64,000 bases of DNA from Clostridium sp. CMCC3677 (lineage in GTDB: Bacteria > Bacillota > Clostridia > Clostridiales > Clostridiaceae). The stretch is from assembly GCF_023845585.1 (NCBI RefSeq), contig NZ_JAMQHS010000003.1, positions 248,001 through 312,000 on the forward strand. Direction: 5' to 3'. This document shows positions 7,953 through 16,055 of this stretch, in pieces. Within the stretch, counting starts at the first letter, position 1, and the number at the start of each line of letters is the position of its first letter. Below the pieces are notes generated by a model. The model saw only the letters and a list, made by a program, of their open reading frames with translations, had not been told where the DNA came from and did not search any database. Made by a program: the position numbers and the translations under genes.

Positions 7953-8690
7953 TTATTCACCTAATTTCTTTTGTTCTATCTCCGCATTTATTTGGGCTAT
8001 ATCATAATTTTTTTCTAAAAAATCAACTGCATCCTCTAATAAAAAATACCCTTTTTCTTTGAATAACACTTCATATATAGCTTTTATAACTTGAAAATCT
8101 TCTTCAGTATCTAATGTAACTCGATATCTTGAATAATCTTTTAAATTTTTATAAGATAATATTCTAAAATTATTATTCAAATCGTATAAATATGGTGTTA
8201 CATGCTCTCTTTCATAATCTTTTACTGTATTATTGAATGCCATCTTTAATGCATAAAAAGAAAAAATTTCTATATCATAACCCCTAGGATAAGTTTTATC
8301 TATTGTATTATTCATATAATCAAAATTATTAACTTTACTTAAAAATACATTGATCATATCTTCTAATATTTTATAATCTAAACAAGGACAATCACTTGTT
8401 ACTCTTATAACTATATCAGCATTGTTTTCTTTGGCGGCAAAATAATATCTAGAAAGAACATCATTTTCTGAGCCTCTAAAACATTTAACTCCAAGTCTAT
8501 TAGCTTCATATAAAATTCTATCATCTTGAGATTCTACAGTTGTCGCAATAACTATCTCATCAATATTAGGTACTAGTTTTAACCTATTCACATCATGCTC
8601 AAGTACTGTCTTCCCACATATTTCTTTAAGAACCTTGCCTGGTAATCTTGTAGAACCAACTCTAGCTTGCACTATACATACTACTTTCAC
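7953..8690 (-). CDS. SpsF/PseF-like cytidylyltransferase (CMP-nonulosonate synthetase candidate)
   Basis: A 245-residue nucleotidyltransferase of the SpsF family. VQARVGSTRLPGKVLKEICG is the nucleotide-binding loop; SENDVLSRYYFAAK and RVTSDCPCLDYKI (DxP region) are the following conserved blocks; VTLDTEEDFQVIK is near the C-terminus. In a Pse cluster this is the natural candidate to activate pseudaminic acid as CMP-Pse, the role of PseF. It is only 25-30 percent alike by eye to its paralogue at 14897-15688. The start is GTG after GGGAG. Confidence 0.82.
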   Translation of the reverse strand: MKVVCIVQARVGSTRLPGKVLKEICGKTVLEHDVNRLKLVPNIDEIVIATTVESQDDRILYEANRLGVKCFRGSENDVLSRYYFAAKENNADIVIRVTSDCPCLDYKILEDMINVFLSKVNNFDYMNNTIDKTYPRGYDIEIFSFYALKMAFNNTVKDYEREHVTPYLYDLNNNFRILSYKNLKDYSRYRVTLDTEEDFQVIKAIYEVLFKEKGYFLLEDAVDFLEKNYDIAQINAEIEQKKLGE

Positions 8691-8717
8691 TTAAACTCCC
8701 TACCTTAACTTATTTAA

Positions 8718-9731
8718 TTATTTAACTATAAAACCTAACAATTCCACTTCTTTTCTTAATTGCTCTATACTAAGCCATTTATTATTATTTGATGAGTTAT
8801 ATTCAAATCCATCTTCTATTTTTTTGCCACCTGCAGTCATAAATAGTTTTGAATTCCACCAATCAAAATTAGGGTAAATTATGTAATGTTTGTCATATTC
8901 ATAAGTCATTCTAGAATCGTCACTAGTTATCATAACTTCATGAAGTTTTTCCCCTTCTCTTATTCCAACTTCTTTAATATCAATTTCCTTACACATAGCT
9001 TGCGCTAAATCTGTTATTTTAAATGACGGTATCTTAGAAATATATGTTTCTCCACCTTTCGATTCATTTAATGCCTTAAATACTAAATCTACACCTTGAT
9101 CTAAAGTAATCCAAAATCTTGTCATTCTAAAATCAGTTATAGGTAAAACTCTCTCCCCTTTATCTAACAATTGATTAAAAAACGGAATCACTGACCCTCT
9201 GCTTCCTGCAACATTACCATATCTAACTACAGAAAATATAGTTCCATCTCCACCCGAATATGCATTTCCTGAAATAAACAACTTATCTGAAACAAGCTTT
9301 GTTCCACCATAAAGATTTATTGGGTTAACTGCCTTATCTGTTGATAAAGCTACACATTTCTTAACTCCTTTGTCAATACAAGCATCAACTATATTTTGCG
9401 CTCCATGAATATTAGTCTTGATAGCTTCAAATGGATTATATTCACAAGCTGGAACTTGCTTCATAGCTGCTGCATGAATAACATAGTCAACATCCTTAAA
9501 TGCTCTATATAATCTATCTTTGTCTCTAACATCTCCTATAAAAAACCTTAGTTTATTCACCTTATCTGGAAATTTTGTAGTAAAATCCTTTTTCATCAAA
9601 TCCTGCTTAAATTCATCTCTTGAATATATAATTATTTTTTGAGGATTATATTCAGTTAATATTCTTTCTGCAAATTTTTTACCAAATGATCCTGTTCCAC
9701 CTGTTATCAATATATTTTTATTATTTATCAA
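8718..9731 (-). CDS. pseB: UDP-GlcNAc 4,6-dehydratase (inverting), PseB
   Basis: A 337-residue short-chain dehydrogenase-fold enzyme. KNILITGGTGSFGKKFAERI is the dinucleotide fold; HAAAMKQVPACEYNPFEAI is the PseB/FlaA1 hallmark with Met-Lys in place of Tyr-based catalysis; ALSTDKAVNPINLYGGTKL and VRYGNVAGSRGSVIPFF follow. This is the first committed step of pseudaminic acid synthesis, giving UDP-4-keto-6-deoxy-L-AltNAc. Inverting PseB rather than LegB supports a pseudaminic rather than legionaminic type of sugar. The start is TTG after GGAGGGTTAAAA. Confidence 0.93.
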   Translation of the reverse strand: MINNKNILITGGTGSFGKKFAERILTEYNPQKIIIYSRDEFKQDLMKKDFTTKFPDKVNKLRFFIGDVRDKDRLYRAFKDVDYVIHAAAMKQVPACEYNPFEAIKTNIHGAQNIVDACIDKGVKKCVALSTDKAVNPINLYGGTKLVSDKLFISGNAYSGGDGTIFSVVRYGNVAGSRGSVIPFFNQLLDKGERVLPITDFRMTRFWITLDQGVDLVFKALNESKGGETYISKIPSFKITDLAQAMCKEIDIKEVGIREGEKLHEVMITSDDSRMTYEYDKHYIIYPNFDWWNSKLFMTAGGKKIEDGFEYNSSNNNKWLSIEQLRKEVELLGFIVK

Positions 9732-9748
9732 TTTTAACCCTCCAATTA

Positions 9749-10837
9749 CTAGTCGTTTATAAAATTTCTTTTTTCATATTCTTTAATCCTTTTATAATAA
9801 CTATCAAAAAAACTTTCTTTTATATAAAATTTTTCAGCTATAAATGCAGGTACGGTAAATCCTCCAAATCCTCTTTTAAAATCGCTAATACTTTTATCTT
9901 TTTGGGTTGGAAAATATCCTATAGTATCATTATAATCCTGTATTCCTAAATCTATATATTTTATATTTAGTGATTTTAAATATTTTATTGCTTCCCATAT
10001 CATAATATGAGATATTTCAAAATCAAACTCTTTATAATTCTTTGACTTGCAACCCATGGCATAATATGCAACATCTTTATAGTAATGAAACAGTATATAA
10101 CCAACTACTTCACCATTGTAAGAAGTCTCTACAAGTATTGCATGATTATTTACTATCCATCTATAAATATTTTCGAATGTGTTTTTAGGTCTTGTAACTT
10201 TTCCTGCAATGTTAAAATAATATTTCATAAACTTATGCACATCTTCATCATTTATATTCGCATAATCTATTATTTTTGAAGTTAAATATCTGTCTGCTTT
10301 GTTAATACATGATTTAAATCCTTTATTAAATCCAGAAAAAATACTTTTTTCATCTTTTAAAATAGATATTACAGAAGTTTGTCTACTAATATCTAGAAAA
10401 CCATTATATTTTAAAAGATAATTGTGCTTATCAATGCTTTCAATATAAGTAACATTTTGATATGGAATGATCATTTCAATTTTTTCCACATTAATATCTA
10501 ACGCTAAGTTATCTATAGTCTCTATTATGAAACTTAATGCTTTCTGTCTAGTTTTTTTATTTACTTTATCACTTATTAATGGTGCTAATAATGGACCTCC
10601 TCCATAAGCCAAATATTTTTTTTCTTTACATTCTTCAATAAAAACAACCATTACACCAACTACTTCTTTATTATCATTTAATACAAAAAAAGATTTGTTC
10701 GTAGCAGTAATATTAAAATTTGAATTAATGTTATATTCAATTACATTTGAAGTATAAGAAAAAGTTCCATTGGAATTTTTATAACAAAAATCATCCCATT
10801 TATCATATTCATCTATATTTAAAAATTTTATCTTCAA
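9749..10837 (-). CDS. FemAB-like / BioF2-like GNAT acyltransferase
   Basis: A 362-residue protein with the double-GNAT layout of FemAB and peptidoglycan-bridge transferases. An N-terminal half holds YLAYGGGPLLAP near 90-100. A C-terminal half holds AILVETSYNGEVVGYILFHYYKDVAYYAMG and IWEAIKYLKSLNIKYIDLGI. Family members transfer aminoacyl groups from tRNA or acyl groups from CoA. In the nonulosonate operon it is a candidate for putting an aminoacyl or other amide on the sugar; C. botulinum flagellin is known to carry an N-methylglutamyl-substituted nonulosonate. The function here is inference. The TTG start abuts the TAG of the methyltransferase gene. Confidence 0.7.
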   Translation of the reverse strand: MKIKFLNIDEYDKWDDFCYKNSNGTFSYTSNVIEYNINSNFNITATNKSFFVLNDNKEVVGVMVVFIEECKEKKYLAYGGGPLLAPLISDKVNKKTRQKALSFIIETIDNLALDINVEKIEMIIPYQNVTYIESIDKHNYLLKYNGFLDISRQTSVISILKDEKSIFSGFNKGFKSCINKADRYLTSKIIDYANINDEDVHKFMKYYFNIAGKVTRPKNTFENIYRWIVNNHAILVETSYNGEVVGYILFHYYKDVAYYAMGCKSKNYKEFDFEISHIMIWEAIKYLKSLNIKYIDLGIQDYNDTIGYFPTQKDKSISDFKRGFGGFTVPAFIAEKFYIKESFFDSYYKRIKEYEKRNFIND

Positions 10838-11512
10838 CTAAACTCTCCTATTTCTTAATGTATTAAATATGCCAGTTTGATCATATGAATCATTTTTATA
10901 TATTACTACGGTATAATCAAATGGCAAATAATCGCTTTTTAATACAACTTTTTTTGAATATTTATAAGCAATATTTAATATTTTTTCTGGATTGACATAA
11001 TAGAATTCTTCATCTTTAAAATTTACTCTCTCTGTAAGAAAGTTAAAAGCAATTGCTTCCTTACACATATCCATAGCCTTTTCAATAGTATTATGAATTA
11101 ACTCTAAATTATCTATTTCGCTAGATTTTATATTAAAAATTCCAGATTCAACTATGTAATCATATTTTTCATCAAAATCTTTGTTTAAGAAATCACAACA
11201 TTCGAATTTAACATGTGAATTACCATATTTTTTTTCAGCAACATTAATAAATTCTTCTACTATATCTAAACCACAGTAATTGTAATTATTATTTTGTTCT
11301 TTTAATAATTTATTTAAGTCACCAAATCCGCATCCAATATCTAATATAGATTTTCCTTCTATAGAAAAGGAATTTATAAGATTTTCAAATCTTATAAATT
11401 GTTTTTCTTTTGTCCATAAAACCGCCTCTGGAGAATACCCATTACTCTCAAAACTTTTCTTATATTTATTTTTTAAATATACATTTCTATTTACTAATTT
11501 GTATTTATCCAC
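10838..11512 (-). CDS. SAM-dependent class I methyltransferase
   Basis: A 224-residue Rossmann methyltransferase. KSILDIGCGFGDLNKLLKEQ near 75-94 is motif I, YCGLDIVEEFINVAEKKY is motif II, and FDEKYDYIVESGIFN is the motif IV region. No target-recognition domain identifies the substrate. Position between the DegT aminotransferase and the FemAB-like gene in the glycosylation operon suggests O- or N-methylation of the flagellar sugar. The start is GTG after GGAGAG. Confidence 0.8.
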   Translation of the reverse strand: MDKYKLVNRNVYLKNKYKKSFESNGYSPEAVLWTKEKQFIRFENLINSFSIEGKSILDIGCGFGDLNKLLKEQNNNYNYCGLDIVEEFINVAEKKYGNSHVKFECCDFLNKDFDEKYDYIVESGIFNIKSSEIDNLELIHNTIEKAMDMCKEAIAFNFLTERVNFKDEEFYYVNPEKILNIAYKYSKKVVLKSDYLPFDYTVVIYKNDSYDQTGIFNTLRNRRV

Positions 11513-11513
11513 T

Positions 11514-12815
11514 TTATAACTCTCCTATATTTTCCCATACTTTTCTAAATGCATTAATCACATCATCCATGTCTTCTTTAGTCATGGATGGAACTATAAA
11601 TTCATGAGTCATTAAATCTTCAAAATGCATTTTTTCACACGTTGGGCAAATTCCTTTGCTATAGTTTAGTTGTCCTTTATACATTGGACACTTAAATGGG
11701 CATCCTGTTTCACCATAACCTACAAGTTTTTGATAAATCGGCTGTAGATATAATGGTTTAACATAACCTCCACCAAGTTTTACACCTTCATTTTCTCTCA
11801 TCTCAAAAGGAGTTAATTCGGCTTTTACAGCTTCAATAAATCTTTCTCTGCTTATTCCTGCAATTTCTTTTTTTAACTTAATGGCATGAACATAAAAAGC
11901 ATGCTTACAACCTTCTCTAGTTTCCGGAATTTCGATACAAGGAATTTCAGACAATTTCTCCGATACATATTCTACATTCTTTAATCTTGCTTCTAATAAA
12001 TAATCTAACTTCTTCAACTGTTCTCTTGCAATAGCGGCTTCTATCTCTGTCATTCTATAATTAAAACCAATCATATTAACAAGATTATTCACACCTTTAG
12101 CTTCTACAACGGCTTCTGCATGATTTCTTATAAGCATCAATCTCTCAGCTAATTCATCATTATCAGTTACTATTATGCCACCTTCACCACAGTGTATATG
12201 CTTGTGATAATTTAATGAATATATCCCCATATCACCTAAGGTACCTGCATACTTTTCTTTGTATATAGCGCCTGGTGCTTGTGCTGCATCTTCTATTACT
12301 ATTAAATTATGTTTTTTTGCAATAGCATTTATTGCATCTGCATCATAAGGTTGCCCCATAATGTCTACAACTATTATAGCTTTAGTTCTTTCTGTTATTT
12401 TTTGTTCTATAGATTTAACATCTAAGCAAAAATAGTTTTCTTCAATATCTGCAAATACTGGTATTGCATTATAAACTAACGCTGCTGAAGCTGAAGCTGT
12501 CATCGTATAAGGAGATACTATAACTTCATCACCGGGTCCTATTCCTGCTGCTCCTACTGCACAATATAAAGCTGATGTGGCTGAATTCACTGATATAGCA
12601 TATTTTACTCCAAACTTTTCAGCCCATTCTTTTTCTAATGCTTTTACTTCCTCTCCACCATAAAAATCTTCATGCCATGTTCCTAAAAATCTTGAAAGTT
12701 TACCTTTATTCAATACTTTTTCAACTACCTCTTTTTCTTCTTTCCCAATTGGATTATATGCGGGAAACAACCTTTCCCTTACTTTTTTACCACCATTTAT
12801 AGCTAATATTGACAT
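11514..12815 (-). CDS. DegT/DnrJ/EryC1/StrS sugar aminotransferase with a Cys-rich insert
   Basis: A 433-residue PLP enzyme, longer than typical PseC (about 380). NSATSALYCAVGAAGIGPGD binds the cofactor phosphate, VIEDAAQAPGA holds the cofactor Asp, and SLNYHKHIHCGEGG carries the PLP lysine. The start (LAINGGKKVRERLFPAYNPI) is like the AHBA-synthase/StsC branch rather than classic PseC. Near the C-terminus CPFKCPMYKG and GICPTCEKMH add four cysteines in two pairs, suggesting a metal site. It may serve as PseC, the only DegT enzyme here, or make a second amino sugar with the neighbouring Gfo/Idh enzyme. Its 3' end overlaps nothing; its 5' end overlaps the upstream gene by 13 bp. Confidence 0.85.
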   Translation of the reverse strand: MSILAINGGKKVRERLFPAYNPIGKEEKEVVEKVLNKGKLSRFLGTWHEDFYGGEEVKALEKEWAEKFGVKYAISVNSATSALYCAVGAAGIGPGDEVIVSPYTMTASASAALVYNAIPVFADIEENYFCLDVKSIEQKITERTKAIIVVDIMGQPYDADAINAIAKKHNLIVIEDAAQAPGAIYKEKYAGTLGDMGIYSLNYHKHIHCGEGGIIVTDNDELAERLMLIRNHAEAVVEAKGVNNLVNMIGFNYRMTEIEAAIAREQLKKLDYLLEARLKNVEYVSEKLSEIPCIEIPETREGCKHAFYVHAIKLKKEIAGISRERFIEAVKAELTPFEMRENEGVKLGGGYVKPLYLQPIYQKLVGYGETGCPFKCPMYKGQLNYSKGICPTCEKMHFEDLMTHEFIVPSMTKEDMDDVINAFRKVWENIGEL

Positions 12816-13948
12816 ATTATTTCCTCCATAAAATTTATTATATTATCTATAGCACCTTTTTGTATGTTAAATTCATATCCTTCATTTTTATCATTCATTA
12901 CAAATTTTTCAATTTTTTCTTCCAATTCTTTTGTATATAAAATAGACTTAACCGCTCCAATTTTATCTAAAATAAAAGGATTATCTCGATTTAAACCCAT
13001 TTGCATACTAATTATTGATTTTCCTAGTACTGCACTTTCTATTAAAAACATTGATGACATACCACAAATTAAATTTGAAGTGCAAATTAACTTAAACCCA
13101 TCTAACTTCTTATCTATTAAAATTGAAATATTATCATTTATATTATCTATAAGATCATTATAGTTATTTTCATCTTCTTTAGGATGTAATCTAATAATTA
13201 GTCCTATTTTTCTGTTAGTCTTTTGTCTAACTTGATTTAATACATTAATAAATTCTTTAAAAATACTTCTTTCACTATATCCCCAATAATGTTCTGAAGT
13301 GTCACTTTCACCATAAGTTTTTGACAATGGTTCTGATGCATAAGTTATTATATAGTCCTCCATATCGAATCCAATAATTTTTCTAAAATCTTTTATAACT
13401 TTATCACTAATTGTTTCTTTTTTACTTATAAGATAATCAAAATACGGCTGACCTGAAATAAGTATCTTATCTTCGGGTATTCCTTCTTTAATCATCTGTT
13501 CTTTGGAGTAATTATCCATAACTAAAATTTTATAAGGTAAATAAATATGCTCTTTTTTCTTTTCATACTCTTTTAATTGACTAACACCAAATTTTGAAAA
13601 TCTTAGTCCATAATTTATCCATTGATCTAATATCGCAAAAGATGGTATTTTTAATCTTTCAGCACATTTCCATAAATATTTTTCAGTAAAGTCATCTGCA
13701 CTTGTTCCTGTTATTAAAAAATCTGGAGCTTCTTCTAATAAGAATTTATATATTCCATCCTCTGAAATATAACTTAACCTACCAATAATATCTATACCTT
13801 TCAAGCCATATTGTTCATATCGATTTAATGCTACATCTTTACCATATATCTTTACATTATATCCTTCTTCTTTTAATTTTTGGTATAAAGGTACTACTGT
13901 ATTTGTTCCTCCTGGATCTCTTGAAAATAACAATATTTTCTTACTCAT
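12803..13948 (-). CDS. Predicted GT-B-fold glycosyltransferase-like protein
   Basis: A 381-residue protein not matched with certainty. MSKKILLFSRDPGGTNTVVP and the alternating Rossmann-like pattern suggest a first nucleotide-binding-type domain. ILISGQPYFDYL in the middle, IGLIIRLHPKEDENNY near 255 and the late GMSSMFLIESAVLGKSIISM resemble the C-terminal half of CDP-glycerol glycerophosphotransferases and UDP-GlcNAc-2-epimerase-like GT-B proteins, where a Ser-rich loop followed by E-A binds the donor phosphate. It probably acts on a nucleotide sugar made in this operon. ATG follows AAAGGTGATG. Confidence 0.55.
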   Translation of the reverse strand: MSKKILLFSRDPGGTNTVVPLYQKLKEEGYNVKIYGKDVALNRYEQYGLKGIDIIGRLSYISEDGIYKFLLEEAPDFLITGTSADDFTEKYLWKCAERLKIPSFAILDQWINYGLRFSKFGVSQLKEYEKKKEHIYLPYKILVMDNYSKEQMIKEGIPEDKILISGQPYFDYLISKKETISDKVIKDFRKIIGFDMEDYIITYASEPLSKTYGESDTSEHYWGYSERSIFKEFINVLNQVRQKTNRKIGLIIRLHPKEDENNYNDLIDNINDNISILIDKKLDGFKLICTSNLICGMSSMFLIESAVLGKSIISMQMGLNRDNPFILDKIGAVKSILYTKELEEKIEKFVMNDKNEGYEFNIQKGAIDNIINFMEEIICQY

Positions 13949-13950
13949 AC

Positions 13951-14913
13951 TTATTTCATCACCTTTAATCTCTCACAAATCTCCATATCTTTACATCCAT
14001 CTTCTAAAATACAATTTAAATTTTCATTATACATCAAATTGTTATGTATATTTTTAACTGCATTTAACATAGCCTTATTTAATTCAGTTTTATATTCCTT
14101 TTCTTTAAACAAATTTTTATATCCACTAAAAACTTTGCTATCTAACACACTATACTCCTGAATTTTAAATCCAGAATCAATTATCTTTATTCTCTTCTTT
14201 TCAAATAATAATTCTGATTCAAAAATAGTATAATTGTCACATGGTATATTTTGCATAACAAAGTCGCTACCATTTTCAAAATTCAAAACGGCAGATACAC
14301 TTGGATCATCATCATAAAAATCATAATTATGGTTTATAACTTTAAAATCCTTTATCTCTCCAATTAAATATCTTAATAAATCTATTAAATGTGATCCATT
14401 ATGTAAAACTCCTTTACCATAATATCCATTTCCACATAGAAATTTTCCATATTTTCCTTCCAAAATACTATCTTTTAATAAACTGAATTCAGCTACAAAT
14501 CTTCTTGAATAATTTACTAGACATCTTATATTTTTTTCTTTATATATTCTAATTATTTCGTTTGCCTCATTTATATTTTTAACTAAAGGTTTTTCACAAA
14601 AAACTAATTTTACTGGAAAATTTGATAATTTTTTCAGTATACCGTAATGACAATTATCTGGTACGCATATTGATACTACATCAATATCATTTTCACTAAA
14701 TGCCTCTTCAATTGTTGAAAAATAATTAACTCCCCATAACTTTGCCGCTTCTTCGCCTTTCTTTTTTGAAGTTTCCACAAATCCTAAAAGATTAAATCCT
14801 TCTATCTTTAAAAAAGCATGTGCATGCGTAAGTATATTTTCTGAAGATGGATTATCAAAAAATGCTCCTATATTTCCTGCTCCCACAATTAAAACATTAT
14901 ACTTTTTCCCCAT
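13951..14913 (-). CDS. Gfo/Idh/MocA-family sugar oxidoreductase
   Basis: A 320-residue protein with an N-terminal NAD-binding fold (VLIVGAGNIGAFFDNPSSEN), VSICVPDNCHYGILKKL, and the family's VFCEKPLVKNINEA motif with the active-site Lys. Then YSRRFVAEFSLLK and the HNGSHLIDLLRYL His of the catalytic set. Such enzymes oxidise or reduce ring hydroxyls of nucleotide or free sugars. Next to a DegT aminotransferase it would be a natural keto-group supplier. It overlaps the upstream SpsF-like gene by 17 bp, so translation is coupled. Confidence 0.85.
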   Translation of the reverse strand: MGKKYNVLIVGAGNIGAFFDNPSSENILTHAHAFLKIEGFNLLGFVETSKKKGEEAAKLWGVNYFSTIEEAFSENDIDVVSICVPDNCHYGILKKLSNFPVKLVFCEKPLVKNINEANEIIRIYKEKNIRCLVNYSRRFVAEFSLLKDSILEGKYGKFLCGNGYYGKGVLHNGSHLIDLLRYLIGEIKDFKVINHNYDFYDDDPSVSAVLNFENGSDFVMQNIPCDNYTIFESELLFEKKRIKIIDSGFKIQEYSVLDSKVFSGYKNLFKEKEYKTELNKAMLNAVKNIHNNLMYNENLNCILEDGCKDMEICERLKVMK

Positions 14914-15688
14914 ATTTTTCTTGCCACTCTTTCTGCTCCCTAAACGGGTTTTTTCTATGCGTATTTTCTAATTGTTTTATCATTTCAGAATTTTTAATTA
15001 ATAATTCAATTACATCTTGTGCTGAAAAATCTGAATCTTTAGTATATAATATTTCATAAATCTGTTTTATAAATTCATAGTCTTCTTTTGTGTCTAATGT
15101 AATTTCAAATTCTGGATAATTCATCTTTTCTTCTGCTTCCCAATTTATTAGCCTGAATTTTTCTGGATTCGTATAAATATAAAGAGATACGTGCTCGTGA
15201 TCAACTGGATTTTTAGTAAGTTTATTAACCTTTTCTAAAATTCCAACAGGAAAAACTTGAGTATCGAAACCTCTTGGAAATGTTCTCTTTAAAGTATTTG
15301 ATGCATAATCATACTCTCCAGAAAAAAATATTTCAACAAGTTTATCTATATGTCTCCAATCTATCATAGGACAGTCACCTGTAATTTCAACAATTATATC
15401 TGCATTAACAGATTTTGCACTTTCTAATACTCTTAAAAGAACATCTTCTTCACTACCTCTATAATATTTACATCCTATTTCTTTGCAAAGCTCTACAATT
15501 GAATTGTCTTCCTTATTAACGGTTGTAGCCACTATTACATCATCTATCACTTTACTTCTTTTTAATCTTTCTACAATATGCTGTAAATTAGGTTTGCCAC
15601 AATATTCCATGAGAACTTTTCCTGGAAGTCTTGAAGATGTCATTCTTGCTTCTATTGTAGCAACTATTTTTCCTTTGTCCTTATACAT
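14897..15688 (-). CDS. Second SpsF-like nucleotidyltransferase
   Basis: A 263-residue protein when started at the ATG at 15688, which follows GGAGATGATAGAA. An in-frame extension to 15760 lacks a ribosome site and would overlap the upstream gene. IEARMTSSRLPGKVLMEYCG is the nucleotide loop, GSEEDVLLRVLESAK and EITGDCPMIDWRH follow, and EITLDTKEDYEFIKQIYE is near the end. It is a paralogue of 7953-8690 with the same motifs but a different tail. Two SpsF-like enzymes imply two activated sugars, or that one is not the CMP-Pse synthetase. Confidence 0.82.
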   Translation of the reverse strand: MYKDKGKIVATIEARMTSSRLPGKVLMEYCGKPNLQHIVERLKRSKVIDDVIVATTVNKEDNSIVELCKEIGCKYYRGSEEDVLLRVLESAKSVNADIIVEITGDCPMIDWRHIDKLVEIFFSGEYDYASNTLKRTFPRGFDTQVFPVGILEKVNKLTKNPVDHEHVSLYIYTNPEKFRLINWEAEEKMNYPEFEITLDTKEDYEFIKQIYEILYTKDSDFSAQDVIELLIKNSEMIKQLENTHRKNPFREQKEWQEKYGEKV

Positions 15689-15746
15689 TTCTATCATCTC
15701 CATTTTACGAATAATTTTATTAGAATAAATATTATACATTATTAAA

Positions 15747-16055
15747 TTATTTAACACCAATTACAACTTTATTAATAATTGGCTTTATTTCATATCTCAA
15801 AATATCTGCTTGTAATGTATAATCCTTAGCTTTTAAACATTTTTCCATTTCAACAAACCAACTATAAATCTTTTGGATATCAATAGCTATATTTTCTTTA
15901 GTTGAAACATTTATAATATAATCAAAATCTATAAATATTTTATCTAAAATTTTCATTGCTTCATCAAGTTGATTTGTTATTAATTTTTCCCAACATTCAT
16001 CTATATTATTTACTACAAAAGTAATTTTTGTCTTTAATTCACTATTAATACTCAT
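15747..16055 (-). CDS. Small helical protein of unknown function behind the Maf gene
   Basis: About 102 residues from the ATG at 16055 (MSINSELKTK), chosen for its AAAGGAGAAAGTG site; the gene overlaps the end of the Maf gene by 11 bp. Predicted mostly alpha-helical, with Trp residues in NIDECWEKL and IYSWFVEMEKCL and an ILRYEIKPI segment. No signal peptide or membrane helix is seen. I do not recognise the family. Translational coupling with the flagellin glycosyltransferase suggests a partner or chaperone for it. Confidence 0.65.
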   Translation of the reverse strand: MSINSELKTKITFVVNNIDECWEKLITNQLDEAMKILDKIFIDFDYIINVSTKENIAIDIQKIYSWFVEMEKCLKAKDYTLQADILRYEIKPIINKVVIGVK

